Source: Paenibacillus auburnensis
Lineage (GTDB): Bacteria > Bacillota > Bacilli > Paenibacillales > Paenibacillaceae
NCBI RefSeq assembly: GCF_927798115.1
Contig: NZ_CAKMMG010000001.1
Location: forward strand, 1,798,001-1,862,000
Length of the DNA stretch: 64,000 bases
Direction: 5' to 3'
Below the pieces are notes generated by a model that worked only from the letters and a program-made list of their open reading frames with translations, searched no databases and was not told where the DNA came from. Position numbers and translations under genes: made by a program. Positions within the stretch are counted from its first letter, which is position 1. Each line of letters begins with the position of its first letter. Positions 1 to 8,304 of the stretch are shown piece after piece.

Positions 1-1059
1 TATGCTCCGCTTGCCGTTATTGTTGCCGCTGTACTTGCCGTCTATAGTGTCTTTTCTATCTTCGACTGGTTCACACCGCGCATCCGAAGGATTGCTTTTG
101 CCTGCTTCGCCGGCTTGTGTCTGCTCGCAACCGGCGGCTATGAGCTGAATAAGGCCTATGTGAACAGCCTCGCCGAAGTGAGCGAGAAGGAGATATCTTT
201 AGAACAATACCAGCCCTTCCATCTGGAATCCAAAATCGCTGTGCTCGGGCAGCCTGCTTCCTATCAGATTAAAGATAAGCTCCCCCGTCTTGACGGAGCA
301 ACGGCGCTTTACCCGCTGTATTCCGCATTTGTTCAGGCCGTTTATCCCAAAGGCAGCTATGATCTGCACAATTTCAACAATCCGATAGTGTTATGCTCCT
401 CCACCTCTTATGCATATCAGCGACTGATTTCCGGGGAGACCGACATCATTTTCGCCGCTGCCCCTTCGCTTTCCCAGCAAAAAGAAGCGAAGCTGGCCGG
501 CAAGGAGCTTGTGCTGACCCCCATCGGCCGCGAAGCCTTTGTCTTTTTTGTCAATAAGCGTAATCCGGTGAACGGGCTGACCACAGAGCAGATCAAGGAC
601 ATCTACTCCGGGGAGCTCACCAACTGGAAGGATGCCGGCGGCAGAAACGACCGGATCAGAGCCTTTCAGCGTGAGGAGAACAGCGGCAGCCAAACGATGC
701 TGCAAAAAATCATGAAAGACCGCACACTGATGACCGCACCGCATGAGGATGTTATGGATCTGATGAGCGGCATTATCAGTCAGACGTCTAGCTACCGTAA
801 CTACAAGAACGCCATCGGCTTCAGCTTCCTATACTATGCCTCGGAAATGAACCGGAGCGACGATATCAAGCTGCTGTCCATTGACGGCACCGAGCCGAAC
901 AAAGACAGCATTAAGAGCGGCGCATATCCATATACCGTGTCCTTCTATGCCGTAACAGCCGGCACCCCGAATCCTAACGTCCAGCCGTTTCTTGATTGGA
1001 TTGTATCACCGGAAGGTCAGGAGCTGGTGTCCAAAACTGGTTACGTGCCTGTAAACTGA
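1..1059 (+). CDS. Membrane-anchored PstS-like substrate-binding protein (5' end outside window)
   Basis: The frame is open to the left edge, so the start lies before the window. The visible N-terminus has two hydrophobic segments (about residues 2-20 and 31-45 of the visible part) joined by a short basic stretch. A soluble domain of about 300 residues follows that reads like the phosphate-binding PstS/PBP-like superfamily: a GETDIIFAAAP segment, then GREAFVFFVNKRNPV, then the LTTEQIKDIYSGELTNWKD block and a C-terminal FLDWIVSPEGQELV. Ordinary PstS is a lipoprotein. Here the domain hangs from transmembrane helices, so it is probably a membrane-tethered sensor or binding protein rather than a free ABC component. 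No pst permease or ATPase genes lie downstream; the next gene is convergent. Family call is good, ligand is unknown. Confidence 0.75.
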   Translation, partial: YAPLAVIVAAVLAVYSVFSIFDWFTPRIRRIAFACFAGLCLLATGGYELNKAYVNSLAEVSEKEISLEQYQPFHLESKIAVLGQPASYQIKDKLPRLDGATALYPLYSAFVQAVYPKGSYDLHNFNNPIVLCSSTSYAYQRLISGETDIIFAAAPSLSQQKEAKLAGKELVLTPIGREAFVFFVNKRNPVNGLTTEQIKDIYSGELTNWKDAGGRNDRIRAFQREENSGSQTMLQKIMKDRTLMTAPHEDVMDLMSGIISQTSSYRNYKNAIGFSFLYYASEMNRSDDIKLLSIDGTEPNKDSIKSGAYPYTVSFYAVTAGTPNPNVQPFLDWIVSPEGQELVSKTGYVPVN

Positions 1060-1078
1060 GGGGGTGCTGTTAATGAAA

Positions 1079-1113
1079 AAGCAGCAAAATTCCATTCAAG
1101 GAATCTGCTGCTT
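1079..1113 (-). terminator. Hairpin terminator between convergent genes
   Basis: AAGCAGCA at 1079-1086 pairs with TGCTGCTT at 1106-1113, with an inner ATTCC/GGAAT pairing. On the minus strand the stem is followed by a T run, so it best terminates the carboxylesterase operon. Confidence 0.75.
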
Positions 1114-1144
1114 CTGGAGTATAATTTATGCTGAAGGCTCCCTA

Positions 1145-2659
1145 CTATTCAGGCTGCTGCACATTCTTCAGAGCGGCTGCCTGCGGGGTTTTGGCCTGCG
1201 CCGATAACAGCCGCTTGCGTTTCTCCCGGTCCGGATCAACCTGTACCCGGGTCTCCTGATCAAAGATCAGGGTAGCGCGTTCGCCCCGCACGTAATTCGG
1301 CCAGGTTAAGCCGGGGGCTTCGGGGCTGCCCCTGTGGGCAAAAGCGGTCCATGCCCCGAGCATCCGCTCCGAAAGAGTCGCCATCTCCGGGCTGACGGAC
1401 AAGCCGTACTGATGCAGCAGCTCTATCGTATTAAAGACATAATAAATTTCAGCGCCATGGATAGCCTTATCCAGAACCGGATGGCCGGGGATCGTCCAGT
1501 CGAACCGGTACATCCAGACAGGAGCATGCGGCAATTGCTGCTCGGCGAAGGCAATGGAGTTGTCCCAGAAATATAGATCGGTCAAAAGGGCTGCCTGACC
1601 TTCCCAGTTCTTAGGATAATGGCTGGCAAGCTCCGCCAGATTACCCGCCCCCATCAGCATTTCCAGTGCCTGGAGTGACTGATCAAAGCTTGCTCCCTCG
1701 CGGTCTCCCCGGAAGAATAGATTGCCTTCATGCAGATTCGTCCCGATCAGCAGCGAAATGCCGCTGGCTGCTCCCGCCGCTACTGCTCGGGACGGTTCTA
1801 CCGGCAATGTCTCCGGATCGATGGCCGGCTGGAAGAACATGCTGAGCGAATCGCCTGCCAGCTTATAAGCCATTCGGGCAGCGGCGGCCAGAATATCCTC
1901 TGCCGGAGCCGTATTTAGCAGCGACAGGTCACCGCCCGGGGTAAGCCCTAGCTCGGACAGAAAAGCCCCGCCAAGCTCCGCACTCTGCTGCGGCTTCAAG
2001 GTCTGCGCCGCACCGCTCTGCATAATGGCCCCGGCAAACAGCCCTTTGGCGGAAGGCATCGCCAGCAGGGCGGCAATGCTCATACTGCCTGCCGATTCAC
2101 CGAAGACGGTAACCCGCCGGGGATCGCCTCCGAAGGAGGCAATGTTGTCCTGCACCCATTTCAGTGCAGCAATCTGATCCAGCAGGCCGAGATTGGAATC
2201 ATACCGGCCAAACGGGGACAGATGCAGAAATCCGAAAGGCCCCAGCCGGTAATTAAGCGTAACTACTATTACATTGCCGGCTCTGGCCATGTTTGCCCCT
2301 TCGAACATCGGCTGGCTGCCGGCCCCTGTGATAAAGGTGCCTCCGTGAATCCAGACCATAACCGGCAAAGCTTCTGTCTCTTCCGCCGGTGCCCAGACAT
2401 TCAGGTACAGGCAATCCTCCGAATAGACCGGCTGGGTCCCGCCAAAGCGGATGCTGCTAGAGCTGGCAGGCTGATGGGCGACCGGTCCGAATTCCAGCGC
2501 TTCCCGGATTGAGTCCCATGGCTCCGGCGGTTGCGGAGCGCGGAAGCGAAGGTTCCCCACAGGTGGAGCTGCAAAAGGAATTCCACGCCAGACGTTCACC
2601 CCGCCGCTCTGTGTTCCCTGTAGTTTTCCATATAAAGTATCCGCAACGGGTCTTGTCAT
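1145..2659 (-). CDS. Type B carboxylesterase (para-nitrobenzyl esterase family)
   Basis: 504 residues, the usual length for bacterial type B carboxylesterases (alpha/beta hydrolase fold) such as Bacillus PnbA. Visible landmarks are the SEDCLYLNVWAP signature near residues 80-91, the oxyanion-hole HGG at 105-107, the nucleophile elbow GESAG at 187-191 (Ser189), a Glu at about 311 in TNLHEGN and a His at about 401 in AIHGAEIYYVF, which together give the catalytic triad. No signal peptide is seen, so it is probably cytoplasmic. It hydrolyses carboxylic esters; the natural substrate cannot be read from the sequence. A ribosome binding site (AAAGGATG) lies inside the end of the upstream gene, which stops 6 bases before this start, so the two are co-transcribed. 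Confidence 0.9.
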   Translation of the reverse strand: MTRPVADTLYGKLQGTQSGGVNVWRGIPFAAPPVGNLRFRAPQPPEPWDSIREALEFGPVAHQPASSSSIRFGGTQPVYSEDCLYLNVWAPAEETEALPVMVWIHGGTFITGAGSQPMFEGANMARAGNVIVVTLNYRLGPFGFLHLSPFGRYDSNLGLLDQIAALKWVQDNIASFGGDPRRVTVFGESAGSMSIAALLAMPSAKGLFAGAIMQSGAAQTLKPQQSAELGGAFLSELGLTPGGDLSLLNTAPAEDILAAAARMAYKLAGDSLSMFFQPAIDPETLPVEPSRAVAAGAASGISLLIGTNLHEGNLFFRGDREGASFDQSLQALEMLMGAGNLAELASHYPKNWEGQAALLTDLYFWDNSIAFAEQQLPHAPVWMYRFDWTIPGHPVLDKAIHGAEIYYVFNTIELLHQYGLSVSPEMATLSERMLGAWTAFAHRGSPEAPGLTWPNYVRGERATLIFDQETRVQVDPDREKRKRLLSAQAKTPQAAALKNVQQPE

Positions 2660-2665
2660 TTTGGA

Positions 2666-3841
2666 TCATCCTTTCGTGCTGTTTTCCTTGTCTTCTTCTA
2701 TCTCTTGATATAGTCCGGAGCGGAACCGGAACCACTGAAAGAGGTGGGTCACAATTACTTTGAACACCGCATAACCCGGAACAGCCAGGATGATGCCGAG
2801 CACACCGAACATTTTACCGGCAAAAATAATTACAAAAATAATGGTAATCGGATGAACCTTCAGCGATTTACCCATGATTTGCGGGGAGATGAACTTGCCT
2901 TCAATCAGCTGGACAGCGGTCCAGACAAAGACCATCTTCAGCAGCATAAAAGGCGATGTTACCAGCGCCACAATCAACGCAGGCGTGATGGCAATAGCGG
3001 GACCCAGATAGGGCACTACCGCCGTACATGCAGCCACAATCGCCAGTACCAGCGAATACTCCAGGCCGATGATCAAATAACCGATATAGAGCAGTGCACC
3101 GATACAACAGCTGACGATAATCTGACCGCGGATATACGAAGCCACCTGGCTGTTCATTTCCTTCATCACCATACGGGACTGCGGCTGCAGACTGTTCGGG
3201 ATGAATCGCATCAGATAATCGGGCAGGCGTTTACCGTCGCGGAGCAGATAGAACAGGATAAATGGTGTAGTCACCACAGCCAGAATAATCTCCGTCAATG
3301 CACCTACGAAATTTCCTACCCCGTTCACAGCATTATTGAGAAAAGTTGTGGCCCAGGTCGTCACCTTACTCGTTAAATCGCCCACATCGGTGCCCACGCC
3401 TACATTCTCCTGAATCCGCCCGAACAGCTCGCTGCCGGTCAGATCAATGAATTCCTGCTGGATCTGATCGCTGTATTTCGGAAAATTATCAATCAGGCCA
3501 ATCAGCTGGGTACGGAGGATCGGGATCACCGTCAGCAGAATGAGTGTGATAATTCCCGCAATAATCAGGTAAAGGATTACAATACCATAAGCCCTCTTTA
3601 CCTTGCTTCGTTTCTCCAGGCGGTCTACCAGCGGATTCAGCAGATAATAGGCGATCCCGGACAGCAGCAGCGGCGCAGCTACCGTATGTAACAGAACCGA
3701 TAACGGCTTGAAAATAAAAGGCACCTTGGAGAAAACCAGAATATTGATGCCTACCAGCAGAACAATCAACAGCGATACGACGAATTTATTGTTCAAAAAA
3801 AACTTCTTAAACCGTTCCGGCCATACCTGCAGCCTCTCCAT
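2666..3841 (-). CDS. AI-2E family membrane protein (YtvI/YhhQ-like permease)
   Basis: About 391 residues with many hydrophobic segments: an N-terminal pair, a long hydrophilic central loop (about 130-200) and four C-terminal helices. The C-terminal half has the family pattern, with a LGLEYSLVLAIVAACTAVVPYLGPAIAITPA-type stretch and a PQIMGKSLKVHPITIIF block. Members are polytopic proteins linked to export of autoinducer-2 or to Na+/H+ exchange; the substrate here is unknown. The open frame extends to 3913, but the ATG at 3841 has a GGGGGAG ribosome binding site about 8 bases upstream and gives the normal N-terminus MERLQVWPERF. First gene of a two-gene unit with the carboxylesterase. Confidence 0.85.
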   Translation of the reverse strand: MERLQVWPERFKKFFLNNKFVVSLLIVLLVGINILVFSKVPFIFKPLSVLLHTVAAPLLLSGIAYYLLNPLVDRLEKRSKVKRAYGIVILYLIIAGIITLILLTVIPILRTQLIGLIDNFPKYSDQIQQEFIDLTGSELFGRIQENVGVGTDVGDLTSKVTTWATTFLNNAVNGVGNFVGALTEIILAVVTTPFILFYLLRDGKRLPDYLMRFIPNSLQPQSRMVMKEMNSQVASYIRGQIIVSCCIGALLYIGYLIIGLEYSLVLAIVAACTAVVPYLGPAIAITPALIVALVTSPFMLLKMVFVWTAVQLIEGKFISPQIMGKSLKVHPITIIFVIIFAGKMFGVLGIILAVPGYAVFKVIVTHLFQWFRFRSGLYQEIEEDKENSTKG

Positions 3842-3976
3842 AGAAATACTCCCCCTGACAACGAACCGTATCCTAAAAGTGTGATAAATTGCACTTGGTA
3901 ATAGCATAGTCAACGCAAGGGCTGCAAGTCAAATTTTCAGAGGGCCATTTTTCCCGATGAATTCCTGAAAAATCAC

Positions 3977-4795
3977 TCATTCAAACTTGATTTCTGCGAT
4001 TTTGCCGGCCTGCACAAAACCGATCGACTGGTAGACCTTGTTCGAATCCGGGTTCTTGCCGTCGGCAAACAATACCGGGATTAAACCTTCCGCCAGAACC
4101 TGTTCGCACAGTTCAGCTACTAGCCTGCTGGCATATCCATGTTTCCGGAACTCACGGGAGGTGTAAACATCATTAATCCTGCAGATCCTGGCGCTGCGGT
4201 GAACGGTCTTTGCCATGGCTACAGGGGCACCGCCCACCATCCAGAGATACAGATTTCCGGTACGGACCGCGGCATCGGCATGTGGCAGATAGTGTTCTAC
4301 CGGCTGTGACGTTCCAAAAGCATCCCGGGCAAATCCTGCTGTGAACTCTGCGATAACCGGGATATGAACGGTCGCGGCCTGCACCAAAGTTCCTTGTACA
4401 CTGCTTGGCTTCCTTACCTCTGTACATTGATAAGATTCCAGCAGCATATTGGTATGATAAAGCTTCCCGCGGGCTGCGCAATACGCCCCCGCAAAGATTC
4501 TCGCCGTCTGCGGCTCTGCAGTGATTCCCGGAAAATCACTGTCCGGCAGCTCCTCCAGATTCTCTATCAGCTGCTCTATCAGCCTGATACGCTGTGCCGG
4601 CTCAAGCTCACCTGAAACCCATAACCAGGGACTGTACCCTTTGGACTGGACGAACAACAAACGCCTGTCGGAAGTTGTCAATCTAAGCGCATCCGGATAG
4701 TCAACAATGTTGTGAATCAGACTATGCTGTACCTCGTTTTTCATAAATTCCGCGCTGTGCAGCACTGCATCCCCGGCTGCAAAACTCTGAAGCAT
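3977..4795 (-). CDS. GNAT family N-acetyltransferase with N-terminal extension
   Basis: 272 residues. The C-terminal third is a GNAT fold: a strand LYLWMVGGAPVAMAKT, then ICRINDVYTSREFRKHGYASRLV containing the acetyl-CoA pyrophosphate-binding R-x-x-G-x-A loop, and a terminal NPDSNKVYQSIGFVQAGKIAEIKF. The first half, about 150 residues, resembles the degenerate N-terminal domain of two-domain GNAT proteins. Acceptor substrate is unknown. A GGGAGGGG ribosome binding site precedes the ATG. It appears monocistronic; a terminator upstream separates it from the next minus-strand gene. Confidence 0.8.
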   Translation of the reverse strand: MLQSFAAGDAVLHSAEFMKNEVQHSLIHNIVDYPDALRLTTSDRRLLFVQSKGYSPWLWVSGELEPAQRIRLIEQLIENLEELPDSDFPGITAEPQTARIFAGAYCAARGKLYHTNMLLESYQCTEVRKPSSVQGTLVQAATVHIPVIAEFTAGFARDAFGTSQPVEHYLPHADAAVRTGNLYLWMVGGAPVAMAKTVHRSARICRINDVYTSREFRKHGYASRLVAELCEQVLAEGLIPVLFADGKNPDSNKVYQSIGFVQAGKIAEIKFE

Positions 4796-4847
4796 TAGAA
4801 CCCCTCCCTATATCCTTTTCTTTCTATCATAATCTTCATTCTGGTAA

Positions 4848-4896
4848 AAATAAACAGCTCCTCCTGGGATTATTCACAGGAGGAGCTGTTTATTTT
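4848..4896 (-). terminator. Strong bidirectional hairpin terminator
   Basis: A 19-bp near-perfect stem (centre 4867-4876) with AT-rich flanks on both strands. It lies downstream of the 4954-6078 gene and upstream of the GNAT gene. Confidence 0.85.
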
Positions 4897-4953
4897 TCGG
4901 TCATTAAATTGGAGAGCAAGCTCCGAATGCAGGACATCACTTCTGTAATCGTG

Positions 4954-6078
4954 TCATAGAAGATGCTGCACATCAGGCAGGTACTGGCTCAATGTTGCCC
5001 ATTCCTGCAGCTCTTCTTCCGCCCGCCGCCAGACCAGATTGCGCAGTGCCGGAGCCCAGTAGCTGAAGTGATCATTGGTGTAGCGTGTTGTAGATAGTAC
5101 CGCAGGGGCTTCCAAATCGGGATACTCTGTAGCCAGATAATGACTTAGCCCTAGAAACACATCCCCTGTTTGTTGCGGACCGGAGAAATGAGCTGTACTC
5201 TTCCCGCCAAGCATACATTCTTGCTGCAACTTAGCCATACTGCTTACCTTCTTTAGCTGAAACCAATCCAGCATCCCCCTGCTCCGCCGCCGGAGCAGAT
5301 CCGCATAATAGACAAAATAACTAAAGTCATCATTCCAGTAATCCAGTCCCACGAGGCAAGCTCCGTCATCGCCAAAGCCCTGCAAGTAACGTTCCAGGCC
5401 GGACTCCACTTTCATAAGAATATCCGTTAGCGTTTCCTTATCTTTCACAAGCAGCAATGCTGCAGCGCCGATTGAGCCTGCACAGACTGCGGACCCGTGT
5501 TGCGCTACAATCTCCCAGTGATAGGGGCCGGAGGTAAGGTATGGAGCGAGCAGCCTCATATATACTTCATCTTTAACTCTTCCCTGCAACAGCGAAGGCA
5601 GGCGGTCTCCCAGCAGGCAACGGATCTCACTAAGCGCAAACCCGGTCTCCGCCGAGAATAGGTCTATCGTTTCCATTAGACCCGTTTCGCTCAAATGTGC
5701 CGGCAGACACCAGGTATATTCTCCGCAGACCGACCAGAGAATTTCACATACAAGCTTGAGATGCTCCTCCTGTTCAGGCTCCAGCAAAGACAATAAAACA
5801 GCCGTGTTCAATATTTGCCGCCGCTGAAAATAGACCCGCTCATATTCCAGCCTTGATCCGGTCTTAGCAAAACTGGTGAACAGCGAATACGTCAGCTCCG
5901 GAATGGGAGTATCCCTATGAGCCTGCCCTGCTGCGCGCAGCTCTGCAATCTCGTCCCCATACATGGGGGATTCGCGGACTTTCCTCCAGAATGCTGCTTC
6001 GTCTCCATCTGGAAAGTATAGCCGTTCATCCGCTTTTTTCATCGAAGCAATGATCTTGAGCAGTTCAGACTTTTGCAT
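4954..6078 (-). CDS. Heparinase II/III-like alpha/alpha-toroid protein
   Basis: 374 residues, no signal peptide or TM segment. The middle resembles the (alpha/alpha) toroid of heparinase II/III or alginate-lyase-like proteins: a WEIVAQHGSAVCAGSIGAAALLL stretch followed by LQGFGDDGACLVGLDYWNDDFSYF, which matches the usual substrate-groove layout (W..., then DG..EG..YW). A C-terminal beta-sandwich of about 250 residues, normally present in full-length lyases, is absent, and the protein ends after a further helical region. It may be a short cytoplasmic relative rather than an active lyase. The start ATG has an AAAGGCGG ribosome binding site. It is flanked by terminators and so is probably transcribed alone. 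Confidence 0.55.
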   Translation of the reverse strand: MQKSELLKIIASMKKADERLYFPDGDEAAFWRKVRESPMYGDEIAELRAAGQAHRDTPIPELTYSLFTSFAKTGSRLEYERVYFQRRQILNTAVLLSLLEPEQEEHLKLVCEILWSVCGEYTWCLPAHLSETGLMETIDLFSAETGFALSEIRCLLGDRLPSLLQGRVKDEVYMRLLAPYLTSGPYHWEIVAQHGSAVCAGSIGAAALLLVKDKETLTDILMKVESGLERYLQGFGDDGACLVGLDYWNDDFSYFVYYADLLRRRSRGMLDWFQLKKVSSMAKLQQECMLGGKSTAHFSGPQQTGDVFLGLSHYLATEYPDLEAPAVLSTTRYTNDHFSYWAPALRNLVWRRAEEELQEWATLSQYLPDVQHLL

Positions 6079-6304
6079 CTTACGCCGCCTTTCCTGACAT
6101 GCCGTGATTTACATCTTCGGTGAGCACCCGGAGCATTTAGTGAGTACAGCTTTAATAGCAAACACCTGTTTTAACATTTTCATCCATTTAAAATTTATTA
6201 AAAGTTGTGTATATTATATCAGCCGTTTTTCCGATGCTGCAATAGTTTTAATTGGACGTTTTATGACATTGAATGCATTAGGATCATCCGCTAAAATTAA
6301 ATAA

Positions 6305-6331
6305 GATACCGCCAGAATAGTTGACGGTATC
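6305..6331 (-). terminator. Hairpin downstream of the ferredoxin-like gene
   Basis: GATACCG pairs with CGGTATC around a short loop, followed on the minus strand by a T-rich tract (TTATTTAATTTT). Probable Rho-independent terminator. The rest of 6079-6304 shows no gene I can support. Confidence 0.6.
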
Positions 6332-6357
6332 TGCTGAAGTCTCTGCAGGTAAAAAAC

Positions 6358-6717
6358 CTATTTTTTCTTCTTGCCTTTTGTGCCTCTCTCGGCAGCTGCA
6401 AGGAATTGGCCCTCATAAGTATAAACGACGTTGTCCTCGAGCCGCTCCCCTTCGAGCAGCCTGCGCACCAGTGCCTTGCCCAATTTCGGAGTGATCTCTT
6501 TATACCACACACCCTCCGGATAGGAGATCACCACGCAGGAATCCGAGCATCTTCCGTTGCATCGGGTTACCGTCGTATGAATCAGTCTCCCTGCCCCCTG
6601 TTTCTCAATTTCATCCTCTATCGCTTCAGCTACCTCTTCGCCTTTATGCTTTTTGCAGCTGCTGCCGCCGCAGATAAGCAGATGATTTACCGTTCCTTGC
6701 AAATTCCAGGTCGTCAC
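6358..6717 (-). CDS. Thioredoxin-like [2Fe-2S] ferredoxin domain protein
   Basis: About 119 residues from the GTG at 6717, which has GGAGGGG 6 bases upstream; the longer frame would start inside that ribosome binding site. The protein follows the thioredoxin-like 2Fe-2S ferredoxin pattern: ICGGSSCKK near residues 15-23, then TRCNGRCSDSCVV near 51-63 and a PEGVWYKEITP segment. Cysteines at about 16, 21, 53 and 57 would bind the cluster; a fifth Cys (61) sits where many relatives have Pro. The tail is lysine-rich. Likely a small cytoplasmic electron carrier; partner unknown. Confidence 0.8.
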   Translation of the reverse strand: MTTWNLQGTVNHLLICGGSSCKKHKGEEVAEAIEDEIEKQGAGRLIHTTVTRCNGRCSDSCVVISYPEGVWYKEITPKLGKALVRRLLEGERLEDNVVYTYEGQFLAAAERGTKGKKKK

Positions 6718-6947
6718 GGACTGCCCCTCCTCTCTACTCAAACCTTTATACCCTGTTCATGAATCATTATAAACTCTACGCATCTGCCGGATTGTCGTCA
6801 ATAACCCTACAGCAGATTCGCAAGGGTAGTGGGCGCCGCTTTTTTATCTACAGCTTAGGATTTATGATTACCCTCCCTATTGACTGGAGATAATACCTTT
6901 AGCTTGTCCCTGAAGGCTCATATCTGATTAATGAGGAGGACTTTTCT

Positions 6948-7175
6948 ATGAAAATGACCGGGATCTATCTTATACTCGCCTGCTTAACCCTGGGGATGAT
7001 TGTCACTGTTGACGTTCTATCCGGAACCAGTCTGGTTAGTTCGTTACATTCGCTCCGTGTCGTGTTTGATACTACCACCTTTCCGGAGTCCTGCATCATG
7101 ATTCTTTTCGCGGCCCTGCCCATTATCTTTACCGTTGCCGACAAATTCCAACAAAGCAAATCCCCCCGGAAGTGA
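6948..7175 (+). CDS. Small two-TM protein convergent to the ger operon (possible germination D subunit)
   Basis: 75 residues with two hydrophobic helices (about 5-25 and 46-64) and a short basic tail. The ATG has a clear AGGAGGA ribosome binding site. It ends 2 bases before the stop of the GerB-type gene, tail to tail. Small two-helix D-subunit proteins of about this length are encoded with many GerA-type receptors and modulate germination. Size, topology and position fit, but I cannot show homology, so the role is inference. Confidence 0.6.
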   Translation: MKMTGIYLILACLTLGMIVTVDVLSGTSLVSSLHSLRVVFDTTTFPESCIMILFAALPIIFTVADKFQQSKSPRK

Positions 7176-7177
7176 CC

Positions 7178-8275
7178 TTATTTGTACAATCCGAACCTGC
7201 GCCGGAAGCGGTGCACCAGAAATAATAGAATGGGAATAACAGCACACATAAAAGGCAGGATATACTTTAGAAAAGCTATCCCGTCTTTCAAATGCATCGG
7301 GTAATTCTCCGCACTGACAAATGAGCTGAACAACACTACAACTCCAACTGGGATCACCAGCCTGCGTGGTTCTTTGACGTTGAACAAATCCGCTGCAATC
7401 GACACCGCCGCATAACAGTAGATTGACATTTTAAAAAAGACACCAATAATCAGCGTCAGGATAACAATCGCATCGAGCCGCTGAATAAAGTTAGCCACAT
7501 TGACCAGTGTGATGGTGGTAAACATCGGGAAGGTAGTTCGGCTATATATATCCGTTCCAAGCACAGACATTTCAACCGCATGGGTAAAGCTGAGCAGAAA
7601 AGCGCTTAAGGCTATGGCGCCTATGCCTGTTTTCTTAACCTTGTTTCTGGTACTGAAGTGAGGCAGGATGGCAGTGAAGCAGACAAGTTCACCATACGGG
7701 AAAATCCAGATGCTGGGATAGGCGGAGCCGAGTGCCTCTAGCCACTCCCCCGGATGTATGGGAAAGAGATTCTTTAAATGGACTAGCCCGGAAATAATCA
7801 CAACAAAGTTGGATACCAGCCCCATAATGACAATCAGCCAAAAGTAGATTTCTGCTGTTCTGGAGAAGACTTCAATCCCCTTATACAGGATATACATTAC
7901 GGCAATGACCATTATGGAGTTAATTATAAAGATCGGTGTTCTATCATAAGTAGAAGAGATCAGCAAATCACCTGCCTCCCGCAAATTTCGGGAACCGTTA
8001 TACATTAGGACCGGCAAGTATAGCAGGCTAAGCGGCCAACCGATCCATCTCCCCAGAATCTTTCGGGTATAGCCGCTAATCACCAGATCAGGGAATTGCC
8101 GGTACAAATCAGCAAAAACCAAATATAACAGGATGCCGCCCGGCAGAGCCAGCAGAATCGAGATCCATACCGCATGTCCGCTCTCCAGACCAATTGGAAC
8201 CACAACCGCCGTTCCCAGCTCGAACAGAACAATCATGGCAAACAGTTGAAATGGACCAATGACTTCTTTTCGCAT
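7178..8275 (-). CDS. GerAB/YndE-type spore germination permease
   Basis: 365 residues with about ten hydrophobic segments, the length and layout of B subunits of GerA-type receptors (APC superfamily, endospore germination permease). The N-terminus IGPFQLFAMIVLFELGTAVVVPIG and the stretch near residues 205-240 (HFSTRNKVKKTGIGAIALSA) are typical. In the spore inner membrane the B subunit binds the germinant. Last gene of the A-C-B operon, 29 bases after gerC, with a GGGGGTG ribosome binding site. Confidence 0.9.
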   Translation of the reverse strand: MRKEVIGPFQLFAMIVLFELGTAVVVPIGLESGHAVWISILLALPGGILLYLVFADLYRQFPDLVISGYTRKILGRWIGWPLSLLYLPVLMYNGSRNLREAGDLLISSTYDRTPIFIINSIMVIAVMYILYKGIEVFSRTAEIYFWLIVIMGLVSNFVVIISGLVHLKNLFPIHPGEWLEALGSAYPSIWIFPYGELVCFTAILPHFSTRNKVKKTGIGAIALSAFLLSFTHAVEMSVLGTDIYSRTTFPMFTTITLVNVANFIQRLDAIVILTLIIGVFFKMSIYCYAAVSIAADLFNVKEPRRLVIPVGVVVLFSSFVSAENYPMHLKDGIAFLKYILPFMCAVIPILLFLVHRFRRRFGLYK

Positions 8276-8304
8276 GAAACGGCACCCCCTATTCCTCTAG
8301 ACGT

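Noticed and set aside
2744..3376. Long open frame on the plus strand opposite the AI-2E family gene
   Set aside because: It overlaps a well-supported membrane protein, has low-complexity polar composition and no ribosome binding site. It is an antisense shadow.
6104..6304. 66-residue plus-strand frame between two minus-strand genes
   Set aside because: No ribosome binding site and no recognisable sequence; the region looks like ordinary AT-rich intergenic DNA.
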